NCBI RefSeq assembly: GCF_914767665.1
Contig: NC_059502.1
Location: 2,108,001 to 2,172,000, forward strand
Direction: 5' to 3'
Length of the DNA: 64,000 nucleotides
From: Harmonia axyridis
Taxonomy: Eukaryota > Arthropoda > Insecta > Coleoptera > Coccinellidae
Position numbers and translations under genes: made by a program. Below are positions 23,672 through 35,659 of the stretch, piece after piece (within the stretch, counting starts at the first letter, position 1; each line of letters opens with the position of its first letter). The notes beneath the pieces were generated by a model. That model worked only from the letters and a program-made list of their open reading frames with translations. It had not been told where the DNA came from and did no database searches.

Positions 23672-25539
23672 CATAATTTGTTTAACACACTTGAGAATTG
23701 TTGAGTAAGTTATAGATAGAATATAAAATCAATCCAAAACAATCGAATCTTATGTTTAATTTACTAAATCCTTCTATGCAGTCATGGTCAGCAATCCATC
23801 AAGACACCAAATGTAACCAAAAATTTGGGATTGATAACTCAATTAAAACAAACAAAAATTTGTTGGTTCGATGTCAAGAAAGTTATCCGAATCAACTTGT
23901 CAAACAGTCTAACGGATTGCTATGTTCTTGTGAGTATAAATCATTTTTTAACCATTACAGGAAACCCTCATTAATTTCGTGAATCAACCATGTTTAGGAA
24001 CCGGAAATATCTTACTCATTTACTCATTTGAATAATTCTTCAGATGCCGTGTTAGACTATTAAGTAATCAGTCCTCTACGGAACGTTCACCAGCCAAAGA
24101 ATGTGTTTTTTACAAAATATTGGCAATTTTACTCAATGGTTTATCATTTCCTGCATCTCAGAGCAGAATTCATATTGGCTGTACATCATTTTTATTATTT
24201 GTAAATTTGTGTGACCCCACATTTGTTTTTTTTTCTCTGGAAGTGTATTGAATGAATGAGGAAATATATTTGGTGTGGAAGATTAAGATACAAAACAGCT
24301 TATGTGATTCTTTTTCACTTAAATCGATTAGATGCAGCTTATGCAAATAAGACTGGTAATAAATCATTGCCTCATCTGAAGTACATATCCCATTAGTGGA
24401 TTCTTGGCTTATTTAAATTCAATTTGTTTTTTGTTCGTATCAATACACGTTGAGTCAGATAACTAACCTGATAAGAAAGCGATTAACTATTTAATGAATT
24501 ACCAACACAACCACCATTCTGATCTTCACGTTATCTCAATGGTTGCATGTGAGGCTTATCCTATATCCAAAGAGACCACGAAATGTGTCAAATCTCTCCC
24601 TCAACCCCTCAACACCACCAAAACTAACTAAAAACCACTCTTATTTTAACGAACTCCAACTCCCCGATGTTCCTCATTATTTTCCCTCATTCGAAGAAAA
24701 GTAGCTCATCTAGCAACCCTGGCTTCCTCACATCCCTCGAGGCCAAGCCCGAAACCTGGCCCAGCTCGTCTTCGGAAGGATGTCCGCTTCAATGCGTCGA
24801 GTAATGAACTTTCCCCGATGTCGTCTTCGTCGACTGGTAACGAGGAGATGACCTCGGCCTTTCCGATGTGTCCGAGACAATTCCTGTAATCAGGGAAGAG
24901 ATGGTACGATCGGAAACGTCGCGATTGTTCGACATAACGGACCGTGACGTAATAATTTAGGGTTATTAAGGAGACGTCGATACGAGGATGGCGATGAAGA
25001 CATCGGTAATGGTAAATGGTGGTATTTCGAATGATTTGTGGGTTCTGGACCAAAAAAAATTGGGATACGTGGGTTGACTTCTGATGTATGAATATGCGGA
25101 TCAGTGTTTCGGTTTGTCTCGGCTGGTCGACTTTTTTTTGGAGGTTGGGAGATATAATGAAGGGTACCATTTTGTGTTCGACTCATAGAGTTATTCTACA
25201 AGGTCTGTCATTTTCGAGTTTTGATTAGGGAGTGATTCGAAATGATCAGCTTGGAGTCACTAATGTAGAATTCGAGGTTAGAATAATTCTCCTAGTGATG
25301 TAACTTTAGAATCCTGGCTAGCACATTTCTGTTCAAGAAACTATAAAATTCTCTTCCTTTTTTTTTCTTGTGAGGGTTTCATAACAAGATGATATTCATA
25401 CATATTTCCTCATCCTCAAATCACCCTCAAAATCAATTAATGAGTTCAACCAACTTTTCCATCCATGTACTTAATGTTATACTTTGATTCAAAGTTAGCG
25501 ACATATCCTGAAAAAGAATCCGAAACTGAATGGACAGCT
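23672..25539. other. Unassigned; 24700-25200 GC-richer with a 154-codon ORF
   Basis: The minus-strand ORF at 24706-25170 is one of the longest non-transposon frames in the window. It lacks a recognisable domain and its last third is rich in Arg, Gly and Leu, as expected of GC-rich DNA read in an arbitrary frame. It could be a coding exon but nothing else supports that. Remaining sequence is AT-rich without repeats. Confidence 0.3.
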
Positions 25540-25880
25540 TGAAAAACCCAAAAAAATTCATAAATTGGTCAAGTATTCACCAAGTGGTAAATGATTTCTT
25601 CTACGCCACACTCACTTAGTGGGGTTTCAACAGAATGCCATTTGTAGAGCATACTATTGCAATAACCATGACCAGTTGACCAGTCCTTAGTCAATTTGAA
25701 GTACACCAAATTCTCGTAGGCAGATTGAAACCTGGACATTTCTCTGAAGGATCAACGATCAGACATTTGTTGGAGACATTACAAAAACTCCATTCCGAAC
25801 GCCAAATTTCCTTGTCACTTTCATTTGACTGAAGGGGAGTATTAATCCATAAGGGTTTACGTGATTTTAATCTAGTATCT
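25540..25880 (-). pseudogene. LINE pol C-terminal fragment (RNase H/zinc region)
   Basis: The minus strand reads LTKDWSTGHGYCNSMLYKW followed by SECGVEEIIYHLV. This is the TGHG...CxxCGxEE-xxH pattern at the C-terminus of jockey/R1-type LINE polyproteins, a likely zinc-binding motif. Only about 100 residues survive and no stop-defined end is seen. Confidence 0.6.
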
Positions 25881-25969
25881 GGGAGGTAAGATACAATTGG
25901 TAATAAGTTTGGGTAGAAATGTTATGTATTTCTTGACTGCAACCTCTCTTCGAATATGAGGAGGAAGTA

Positions 25970-26444
25970 TAGGGTGTTTTTTTTTCGAGGTATATAACTT
26001 TAAGTTGGCATTACTGTTCAAGATGGCGACCGATTTAATAGCTGTCATGTGATTTATTCTCAGTTTGGTTTGGCAATTTATCATGAATAGACTCACGCCT
26101 AAACAACGCTTGCAAATAATGCAATTTCATTTCGAAAATAATGGTTCTGTGCGGAATACGTATCGCGCACTACGTCCATTTTATTTTGTTTAGCGATGAA
26201 GCGCACTTCTGGTTGAATGGCTTCGTCAACAAACAAAACTGCAACTTTTGGAGTGAAGCTAATCCTCAAGTGTATGTCGAAACACCGTTACATCCAGAAA
26301 CACTGACTGTTTGGAGCGCTTTATGGTCAGGTGGAATCATTGGTACGTACTTCTTAAAAAACGATGATGGCCAGAACGTTACAGTCAATGGTGATCGGTA
26401 TAGATCCATGATTACTAACTTTTTCATTACTGAATTGAACAACC
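25970..26444 (+). mobile_element. Short Tc1/mariner-superfamily element, copy 4 (3'-truncated)
   Basis: The 5' inverted end follows TA, and the main-form junction (CATTTTATTTTGTTTAGCGAT) is present. The 221-codon frame starts at 26141 and runs as far as ITELNNQ before the homology stops at about 26444, so the second and third catalytic residues are gone. Confidence 0.88.
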
Positions 26445-27925
26445 AATCTCTCGACTAAATTTCGAACGTTAAAACCACTTTTCACCCCTTCTAATTGATA
26501 CTCATTGATATACAGGTGCTACCCCGTGTATTCTCCACGCTTTTACAGGTGTCAAATCCGACACGCCACATGTAGGGGGGCAGGTGGGGCCAACCAATCT
26601 TGGCCAACGGCAATCAGAAGAGTCGAGCAGCTATACCTTGTACGGAATCATGACCGTAAAAAAGATTTTATGTCTGGGTAAGAAAGTTTATTTCGTGCTT
26701 AAGCCGGCAGAGCCCTGGGATTGTGGTCCCCTACACCTGCTGGTATGCGGGGGAGTATAGGCGACGATTCCTCCTTCTTTGAGCAGCGCAGAAGATACGA
26801 CTGAAGTTGAGGATAAGATACATGCTCGTTTAGCATGAAAGTTTCTGCGGTGGAATTGTTTTGATGGCAGTTTTTCCCGTCGTTTTCTTGTCGCCTTCGT
26901 TCGGTGTTAGATACACTGGAGGATGCTGAGAGTGGAGGTTCATTTGGAGGGCATTTTGGTCTATGGGGTTCAGTAATTGGAGGGACGAAGCTGTGTGAGA
27001 GTTGGATGAGGCGCAAAAATATCCAAATTATCAAGGATAAAAAAATACATATTTATATTCTATTCATTTTGGTTGAAAATTTTTATTAGCTACGTCATTA
27101 TCTGTTTCTTTTGTTTCCTCTATTATCACCAAATTGATGCACAGCTTAACGTTTCTAGGTGAATTATCAGAAGAGCTATAAGATCTACACCTTTACATAG
27201 GTTACCAGTGCTATCACATATAAAGGGTGTTTTTTTAAGAGCTTTACATATTTCCAAAACCTCCAAGAAATCCAAATGTTTACCAACATCACCTCTGTGT
27301 AAAATGTTTGTTTCATTAAAATCTATGTGATGATTGGAAGTGAGTTAGTGATTAGAAAAACCAGTTGTTGGTTTATTTCAAAGAATCGATATTTTATGTT
27401 TTCTTCAATTCTAATTCCGAGAGTGAGAAGGAATGAACGTTTAAGCCACGGAATTAGAGAAAAAATAATTTCGTTCTCGAATTCAACGGTCGACTGGGCA
27501 TCATTCCTATAGAAATTCCAAATGAGTCTCACGGTATCAGATCACATCATATTACATGACGGGAGAACACCAGGAAACTAGATATTTCAATGAAGTGATT
27601 TTTTATGGGTATATATTGGAACCACATGTTCCACAGTAAGCTGATAATCCATAAAATAGAATATGTGAATTCTCAACGATACGATGCAATGACTTCCAAG
27701 AATCAATAAAGGAAGACGTATCTAATGTTAATTACATAAGATGAAAGGGCAACAAATGAAAATGTTTTAGCTTGTCAGTTCTCATGGAACGTATTCTTCG
27801 TAATATGATAATGTTGATCATTGCTATATTTTAAGATATAATGCAACAGCAATTTGAAAATTTCAAATATAAATCCATAAAAAATATAAGTTGGTGTACC
27901 TCAGCTTACCTCGAAAATTTCAGAC
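26445..27925. other. Unassigned stretch with a loose transposon end
   Basis: 26500-26960 is balanced in composition, with ORFs on both strands (26699-27089) that lack motifs. A loose end of the short-element family (AAAGGGTGTTTTTTTAAGAG) sits at about 27222-27242 without the rest of the element. Confidence 0.4.
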
Positions 27926-27929
27926 TAAA

Positions 27930-28260
27930 CATGTGAATTTTTTGAACTATGTAGTACCATAAAAAAAGTGTAGATTGGAGTTAAATCCGATAGCCCCACT
28001 GGCCAGGGTATCATACGTCTTATGCAAAGGACACTTTAGAAAACGTTCTGTTCAAAACTTCTAGAACTAGATGTGCATTATGAGCAGGGCTTTCATCAAA
28101 CTGAAACCAAGTTTCTTCGAAAACGTCATGAAAGTATAATGAAATCTTGTACCATCTGCAAATGATTTTCCACACTTAACATTGAATCAATTACAAAAGG
28201 TCCTACAACATTGTTGCCCAAAAAATCAGTCCATTTGTTCAATTTTCAGGACATTGTGTT
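27930..28260 (-). pseudogene. Old Tc1/mariner-superfamily transposase fragment
   Basis: In shifting minus-strand frames one sees GNNVVGPFVIDSMLSVENHL, TWFQFDESPAHNAHLV (second D region, with the usual QQDGAP changed to QFDESP) and WPVGLSDLTPIYTFF (third D region). The order and spacing fit the catalytic half of this superfamily. Heavily mutated; it belongs to neither of the other two families in the window. Confidence 0.65.
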
Positions 28261-29762
28261 CTCAAATGTTTATTCTCTCGAAAAAAAATGAGGATTCATA
28301 GATAATCAAACTATGTATTTCCTAGATTTTTTCTCTCATAATCTCACAAAATTCCACTCTTCTGATACAAACTTCTGGAGAAATTTCTTGCGTAGTGTTC
28401 AACTCACAGGATTTATACTCATGATTTTTCCAAATTTTCTTCAATTGTGAGGTCCGGAATGTCAATTCCTTGAGATTATTGAGTGCTGGACAATAGCTCT
28501 CTGCTGAGGGAATTTGTTGAGCAGGATAAGCAATAAAATCGCTCAACCACTTCATCTGTACTGTCAGCTATCAAAAACTATTCAATAATATAAATTCTTG
28601 TTCCTGCGAATATAGGTTTTCAGAACGACAATTCTTGCTCTGCAAAAAGCTATCACGAAAGGCTGAACGCAAATGTTCTAACGCTAAGAGTGTGATGCTG
28701 AAAGATGAAGATTTGCAGAGGTAGGAGATGTTCTCACTATCCTCTTGTTTTTAATTGAACATTCCCTGTTTGTGGAAGGGAAAAGTGGAAAACGTTTTCA
28801 CTCTTTGTTCGACTTTCAGCGATCTTCATGCACTTTGAAGTCATTCTTATGCTGAAAATCAAGTAAAGGCAATAATCTAATCGAGTAGACAGAAACACAA
28901 TCTCTGACATCGAAATACTTCTAGCCAATATGTCTCACTATCAATCCTTTTCTACACTATAAAAAACCAACAAACATCCTCTCAAATCTCCTCATATTGC
29001 CACCACACTTACAATCCAACAGCCCTCAAGGCCAAGGCCTCCATAACATCAACAATGCCAAAACGAGCACACATGTCTCTTCGTACGTTCCATCCCACAA
29101 AAACTGAATTTTTTGCCAACTCGGTCGGGACATTTCTCAACGGTAGAAATCGATAAAGATGAGAAACTTAATCTGCTCATTTAGTTTGCCCGGATCAACG
29201 ACTCTCACCAAGGCCAACGCGAGGCGCACTACCATCTGCATAATATTCCAGCAGAGCTTCACATATGGTGGGCAGAGTTGTCAGCGAGCCGCCATTAATA
29301 TGGCTAGGATGGCGAAGATCCCCATTAATTTAAATGCGATGGAATCATAGAGCAAGACTGGAGCCGTTGACAACGAACGTGTCATCGATCGGTGAGTGCG
29401 TTCTGTTTTTTACGTAAATTAAATACGTAGATGCTGATTGACGAGGTTGGTATGGTTGAGGAGTTGGAGACTAATTGGTTCGGTTTGGAAGGTGTCCAAG
29501 TTGTTACGTTGGTAGTCTTCGGGATGTGGCAGTTTCTGAGTTTTTCTATATGTTTCAATTATGGGAGATTTGTTGCTTGTTGAGTGCGGAGATGGATAGC
29601 TTGGAAAACAGTTTTTAAATAGTTGAAGAATGTCTCCTGGAAGTCTATTGAAACTGATTTAGTTAGTTTTATGACTTCGACTGCCTTAGTAGTTTGAGAT
29701 ATGTTGATTCGAATATAAGCTGAAATATTTAAAACAATTGTTGAGTTGGCTTCTCTTCTCTA
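28261..29762. other. Unassigned; 29000-29400 GC-richer
   Basis: No shared repeats. 29159-29350 holds a 63-codon frame without a recognised motif. The block around it is more balanced in composition and could be a conserved non-coding element or exon. Confidence 0.3.
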
Positions 29763-30860
29763 ACAGGCCAATTGAAAAGTCCCCGGTCTGCCATGGTAAA
29801 ACACATTTACAAAATTCGATTTTATTATTCAACATAGTTGCCTTCGAGGGCGATACAGCGATTATAGCGATCTTTCAACTTTTCGATACCATTTTTGTAG
29901 TACGATTTGTCTTTCGCTTCAAAATAGGCCTCAGTTTCGGCGATTACTTCTTCATTGGCGCTAAATTTCTTTCCAGCTAGCATTCTTTTGAGGTCTGAAA
30001 ATAGGTAAAAGTCACTGGGGCCAGATCTGGCGAATACGGTGGATGCAGAAGCAATTCGTGCAATTCATGCAATTTTGCCATTGTTTTCATTGATTTTTGA
30101 CAAGGTGGATTGTCTTGATGAAACAGTACCTTTTTTTCAAACGGGGACGTTTTTCAACGATTTTATCCTTTAAACGATCCAATAACGCTATATAATAATC
30201 GCTGGTGATGGTCTGGCCCTTTTGGAGGTAATCATTGAATATTATACCTTGCGCATTCCAGAATACTAATGCCATAACCTTGCCAACTGACTGTTGTGTT
30301 TTTCCTCGCTTTGGATTCTGTTCATCGTGTGCAGTCCACTCAGCTGAATGTCGATTGGAGTCCGGAGTGAAATGATGGAGCCATGTTTCATCCATTGTCA
30401 CATATCAACGCAAAAATTCAGGTTTATTGCACTTAAACAGCTTCAAACACTGCTCAGGATCATCGTTGTTGCTTTTGATCGATTGTGAGCTCGCGCGGCA
30501 CCCATTTTGCACACAGCATGTACAAATATTCGAGAATGATATGATGTACACGTTCAGATGATATCTTCACGATGTCTGATATCTGGATCAACTTCACTTT
30601 ATGGTCATTCAAAATTATTTTGTGAACTTCTTTGATTTTTTCGTCGGTGACATCTTCTTTTGGACGTCCACTGCGTTCGCCGTCTTCAGTGCTCATTTCA
30701 CCAAGTTTAAACTTAGCATACTAATCAATGAAGGTTGATTTTCCCGGTGCAGACCCCGGAAACTCTCAATCAAGACAAGATTTTGCTTCTGTATTTTTCC
30801 CTTCAATAAGCAATATTTTAGCAGCACACGAAATTCTTTTGTTCCATCTTCAATGTGATA
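29763..30860 (-). pseudogene. Irritans-type mariner (DD34D), 5'-truncated pseudogene
   Basis: The left end (ACAGGCCAATTGAAAAGTCC, then CCGGTCT) follows TA and matches irritans-subfamily mariner ends. The minus strand reads KEFRVLLKYC at the N-terminus, STEDGERSGRP, KIKEVHKIILNDHKVKL, AKWVPRELTIDQKQ, VTMDETWLHHFTPDS (first D), EWTAHDEQNPKRGKTQQS, LFHQDNPPC (second D, out of frame) and SPDLAP (third D), in the canonical order. Three or more frameshifts break it. No terminus is found beyond the N-terminal coding end, so about 150 bp of 5' end are missing. Confidence 0.92.
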
Positions 30861-31380
30861 TCTCCCAAAATTTTGCCAAAGATCCATTTGAAACGTATAT
30901 GCTACCTCTTCCGCATTCTCAAACACCCTTAGGAAGAAACCCATCAGCCGAAACTTTCCCTCCAAAATCTAATCAATTCTCCCTTGCCTTTTCTTACCCT
31001 CTGTCAAAAAACACTCCCTCCACCTGATAATTGCAGATGTCGGAAATTTGCGAAGAACGTCTTCTCCAGCAATGAACCCCTGGTGAATCTGTACGTCTGT
31101 CGGTCCTCGTCATCGGGATTCCGATCACGTGGCCTGGGGACTTTAGGCGATCCCTGAGGGGTTTGTCGGGAGGGACGTGGAAAGTGCAGCAGTCTGTTTC
31201 TCATTCCGAAGAGGACGTCCACTAGCCGGAGAATATTAAACTATGAACTGCACAAAGGGTTGACCTTTCATACTGGGAAATTACTTGGTACATGGACCTA
31301 GGTCCTAGAGGATGATTTATAATTCAGTGGTATAGTGGGTTATTCGAAGAATTGAAAATTTTTAGGAAATCTGTTCTTAT
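30861..31380. other. Unassigned stretch
   Basis: Short opposing ORFs (30728-31027 and 31004-31222) do not resemble known proteins. 31050-31220 is somewhat GC-rich. Confidence 0.3.
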
Positions 31381-31736
31381 AAAGGGTGTTTTTTTAGAGC
31401 TATAGAACTTTAAATTGCAATAAAACAACGATGGATTATTCGATTGACATGAACTTTATTTATCCGCAAGATAATCTTGTGGCATTACATTTTAAAAATG
31501 ATTTCTGGCATATGATCGCCACGGTTGGCTCGGATGTAGTCCAATCTAGACGTCCAATTTTCGATGACTTTTTCCAACATTTGTGGCCGTATATCGGAAA
31601 TAGCACGGCGAATGTTGTCTTCCAAATGGTCAAGGGTTTGTGGGTTATCCGCATAGACCAATGACTCTACATAGCCCCACAGAAAGTAGTCTAGCGGTGT
31701 TAAATCACAAGATCTTGGAGGCCAATACACAGGTCC
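31381..31736 (-). mobile_element. Short Tc1/mariner-superfamily element, copy 5 (3' third only)
   Basis: The 3' inverted end is intact, and an 81-codon minus-strand frame (31485-31730) covers the C-terminal part from WPPRSCDLTPLDYFLWG (third D) to EIIFKM. Homology stops abruptly at about 31736. Confidence 0.88.
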
Positions 31737-31959
31737 TATACAAAACCTATTTACCTTACCTATGATAAAAGCATTCTCTGTCTAATGTGCTTTCGATTAT
31801 CAAAATAATGTCATTCTCTAATAGCTGTCTGATCCTTCCCCCATTCTCGCATAGGTTGGAAGTGTACAATAGATAGCAATAGATAAATATCTCACAAAAG
31901 AAGTACCTACATGCCTTCTCTTACTCTTTTGATCCTTTTTTAGAATCTGGTCAAGAGTG
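31737..31959. other. No recognisable feature
   Basis: AT-rich sequence between the truncated transposon and the tandem array. Confidence 0.3.
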
Positions 31960-32870
31960 CTATTAGCACTCAGTAGGAGACTACGAATGATATCTCGAGA
32001 TGCACAATCGATATTGAATTTCGAAAAATATTTCTGCGACAATAGGCTGATTTTAGATGAGCTGCAAATAGAATTGCACGATCGATGAAAAAATGTTATA
32101 AACCTACGAAAGGAGTATGTATCGTCATATTTTGGACACATTGATCAATGTTCAAATGAAGGATTCAATTAAGCCCTCAGTAGACCAAAACCTATCTCCC
32201 AAAAGCACAATCGATATCCGAAGATAATATTGTGGAAGTGGTTTGTGAAATTTCTGAACCCTTTCAACAAAAGTAGTTTACATATTTTTCTTAGCTTTCA
32301 CACACTAGAGAGTTCAGGAATCTAACCAAGGTAGAGGTGGAGAAAAAGATGGGTGATATCTTTCAGCAGATCACAACAGACCACCCAGAAAAACACAATC
32401 GAGAGAGCAGTCCAAAAATAATGCTGCGAAAGTAGTTTGTAACTTCTTTAGCCTTCCACACACTCAATTATTTAGGATATAGGAATGGTGATGTATGGGA
32501 GTGGTCTTCTTAAGATCACAATCGATTACCAAGAAAAGCACAATCGAGAGCTCATTCCAAAAATATTGCTGCAAAAGTACTTTGTATCTTCTATTTGGCT
32601 TTCACACAGGTAGGAGATAGAAGGGTGAAGATGGAAGTGGTGGCCTCTAGGAGATCACACACAATTTCTTGGAAAAGCCCAATCGAGACCACATTCCGAA
32701 AAAAATGTTGTAAGAGTACTTCGTACCTTCTTCTTGTCTGTCACATACTCGAGTATTTAGCAGATAGAGATGGTAAAGAAGGGAGTATTGTCCTCCAGCA
32801 GATCACAACCGACCAGCCAGCAAAGCACAATCGATATCGCGACGAATCCGAAGCAATCCATCCTCCTAAT
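31960..32870. repeat. Degenerate tandem array with CACAATCGAT cores
   Basis: Six related units start near 32003, 32201, 32390, 32534, 32673 and 32822 (spacing about 198, 189, 144, 139 and 149 bp). Each carries a version of AAAAGCACAATCGAKAT. Most also carry a CCRAAAATATTGYTGYRAAAG-type block, a TTTGTAYCTTC block, a CTTTCACACA block and AGATCACAA before the next core. Units differ by many substitutions, so the array is old. The ORF at 32595-32960 runs through the units and is not a gene. Confidence 0.75.
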
Positions 32871-34489
32871 CGTCCGGGGCAAACAAAACCCGTCGAAAGT
32901 GACCGGAAACAGTCCGCTCCTGGTTTCCGGAGCAAGAGTCCTGTCTCTGGGAGGCAATAAAACTGTCGGAACTCGAGGGGCGGCAGGCAGGGGGGGGGAT
33001 CGAGACCGGATTTCAATTCGCCATAACTTTCGCGACCGACGTGGAGCGCCAATGCGCCCAAATTGAAAAGTTTCCAATACCTTCGTTAAAGAAAACGTGA
33101 TTGAATTTCATATTATGAACCTCGGGGCTGACTAAGGTCGGATGTTTTTTTGATTTCACCCGCCATAAAGCCCGGCGATGACGTCCATTTATCTGGAAAA
33201 GTTTTTTCGATGGGAATTATGGATAGTTTCGGAGATGAGGGGAGAGGGGATCTTTGGGGATGATGATGAGAAATATCTTGTCTTCGGCGATGTTGTCTGC
33301 TGCTTCGATGACTATCTGAGATATTGGAAGGGTGGGAGATGGGCGGACGATAAATTTGGGTGGTTTGATGTTCGTACAAGGGGGTCCTGTAGGAAGTTTC
33401 TGAATGGTTTGTTATTGATTGCGGGGATGCTTAAGGTAGAAGGGAAGTTTTGTGATCACCAGAGGGATGGGAAAATATAAGGAAAAAACTGTCAATTCTA
33501 TACTGAACTCCAACTTGTATATCTCACTAATACTTCGATAAACAAAAAAATCATTCGAATTTCGAAATATACTCTTTAGAAATCATCTCCCAAAGAAAAC
33601 GTAAACATTTCATCAAATAGCTTCGTAACTGAAAAAACTAATTTGAACACTTAGCTGTACTAGTATATATCGTCCTCTTATCACAACGAACATCAACATT
33701 GTATAATTAAGGATCATAAATATAACGTCATGGTAAAATATTCCATCAGTAATATTTCGATCAACTCCGAAATAATGGAATTCAATTTACCGTCATTACT
33801 TCATAATTTACCATCATCTTGTATTTTTCGAAACTTCGATAAATTCAAGTTTTTAACATGATTGAAAAATACCTCTCTGATCAATGAAAGTACACTTACC
33901 ATTCAATATATGTAAATTGTACCATAGTTTTACGACAAATAATTTGTTGTATCAACATCAACTTTCATTAGGGAATTAGCGAAATTATCCACAGATTACC
34001 GTCAATAACAATCAAGCAACTGTTCAAGGTGTTTTATAGTCTGTAATACATTACTAGGCAACGAAATTTCCTGTTCATTCTGAGGATGTACTGAAGATAC
34101 CACTTTTTCCAATCTGTCGAGGATGTATACATATAGTGTATATTAGGTTATGCAGATGTCGCCTGCAAAATTGATAATGATGATTGAGTTTGTTATAAAA
34201 GTTCGATAATTCGCATCCGTTCGATATTATACATGCTTCAAGATGATATGCTCTAATTCATGGCTTATTGATTTTGCATGAATAAATAGATTTTTGCATA
34301 ATTGAGATAATTTCAAGAACATCTTCCTACTGTGTTTACTTTGTAAAGAGTGACATTATCCTGAAATGGAATAGTTTATGCCTTCGTTTTCTGAAACGAT
34401 CACTTTGTCGTTTTGTTACATAGTCTGTATTTTTCGAATTTTGAGCCAGGAATCAGAAAAAATAAGCAGTAAAAACACTTATTTTCGTC
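32871..34489. other. Unassigned; GC-rich to 33480, then AT-rich
   Basis: 32870-33470 is GC-rich with ORFs on both strands that overlap each other; none shows a domain. 33500-34370 is AT-rich with repeated TTTACCATCAT and TTTACCGTCAT words. Confidence 0.3.
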
Positions 34490-34850
34490 AACATACCTTA
34501 ACAGAGAAAGATCCTCTGATTTGTCAATACTTTTTTGTAAAAAGATTCGTCTTTGCCTCCATTAGCGACAATTTTTTTTTCTGGTACATTCTTTTGAGGT
34601 CTCTAAAAAAACCAGTAATTAGTGGAGGTCAGACCTGGAGAATATACTGTGTGATCAAAAAGTTGGAAGTGAAAATCGTTCAATTTGAACATGGTTTCTA
34701 TCGATTTGTGACAAGAGACATTATCTTGGTGAAAAAGTTTTGTTCTTTTGCATTTGAAGATCACCTTTTAATAGATGTTAATAGCTCTTTATCGGCATTA
34801 ACACTGTCTAGCACCATATCATTCGAGACGTTATAAGTCCAAGAACTTTT
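34490..34850 (-). pseudogene. Mariner transposase 3' half, degenerate
   Basis: The minus strand reads, in one frame or another, FHQDNVSCHKS (second catalytic D), the region of the third D (YSPGLTSTNYWFF, with the D changed to G) and a C-terminal FLQKSIDKSED. It is homologous to the fragment at 16505-16700. The 152-codon plus-strand frame at 34378-34836 is antisense to this relic and is not a gene. Confidence 0.7.
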
Positions 34851-34879
34851 GAGCATTCTCCTCACATTTCAAATAAATC

Positions 34880-35290
34880 GATTCGCCTCAGAGTTGCCAA
34901 CTTGAGTACCAAAGTATATAAAAAAACTTAAAACTCTCTTCACTCACTCAAATTTCGATCTAGCATACGCAAGGTTTGATCTTATTTCGATATCTGGGTC
35001 TGGACTGTCAATTATCCAGCATCCCAAGTGTTTGATTTTGTTCACTTGTTTTATGCAGTGGCCCTCCAAAAACATGTGGGCTGTTATTTTATTGGTCTTT
35101 AAGATTACCATCACCTCTGTCTTAGATTAATCTCTTCCAGACGGCATTTATTATTTTTTGAAAGAATTCCTCACTGTCTTTGAATATGATCGCGTCGTCA
35201 GTATATCTTATGTTAAGACCTGGTGTAATAAATGCTGAAACTCGTCGACCTGTGATGAGATCCTACTAATTTATTTTCCATTGATACGGT
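34880..35290 (-). pseudogene. LINE reverse transcriptase fragment with YTDD motif
   Basis: The minus strand reads GLNIRYTDDAIIFKDSEEF, the RT catalytic box with its two aspartates. After a gap come a TEVMVILKTNK-like stretch, a HVFLEGHCIK-like stretch and IKHLGCWIIDSPDPDIEIR, the usual order after the DD box in animal LINEs. Frames shift several times. A plus-strand fragment of another LINE follows head to head. Confidence 0.72.
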
Positions 35291-35319
35291 AATAATCAGT
35301 ACGGAAGGGGTATCCACTT

Positions 35320-35640
35320 TAGAAATGGCAGAAACTAAAAGACAACCAGAAAAAGCAGAAACGAGTGTGCTTAGAAAAATTATTTGGAGGCCACTGTTAA
35401 ATGGGCAGCGAAGCTAGACGGTCAGGACAACATGTAGAATGAGGAATATAAACGAGTGGAAACTGAATAGAAACGTCGAATGGAACGACACATACACCGA
35501 ATGAATTGTGAAAATCGCTCGGTAGAGGTCACTTTCAGGTCGCAGGAATATCGGATGACCGAGGAAGAGATGAAACCTCAAGCGAAGACCAGACTACGCA
35601 AGAAAGCGAAGAGAAAATAGGCAATTAGTGCCTAAATCAG
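35320..35640 (+). pseudogene. LINE C-terminal fragment
   Basis: The plus strand reads ETSVLRKIIWRPL, then RMRNINEWKL, EWNDTYTEWIVKIARGRSL and SGRRNIGRPRKRW. This GRPRKRW-type end is typical of the extreme C-terminus of many insect LINE polyproteins. Frameshifts are present. It is unlike the C-terminus at 12771-13300, so a second LINE family is represented. Confidence 0.65.
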
Positions 35641-35659
35641 AAAATAAAGAAGAAGCAAC

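Noticed and set aside
24706..25170. 154-codon minus-strand ORF as a host gene
   Set aside because: No domain, no second exon or splice logic, and a GC-driven composition in its last third. An overlapping frame (24890-25186) is also open.
31960..32870. CRISPR-like array
   Set aside because: Units are of uneven length with mutated cores and no uniform short repeats; a eukaryotic tandem repeat fits better.
32595..32960. 121-codon ORF as a gene
   Set aside because: It crosses three units of the degenerate tandem array and then enters GC-rich DNA; open by chance.
34378..34836. 152-codon plus-strand ORF
   Set aside because: It is antisense to a mariner relic whose motifs (FHQDNVSCHKS and others) read on the minus strand.
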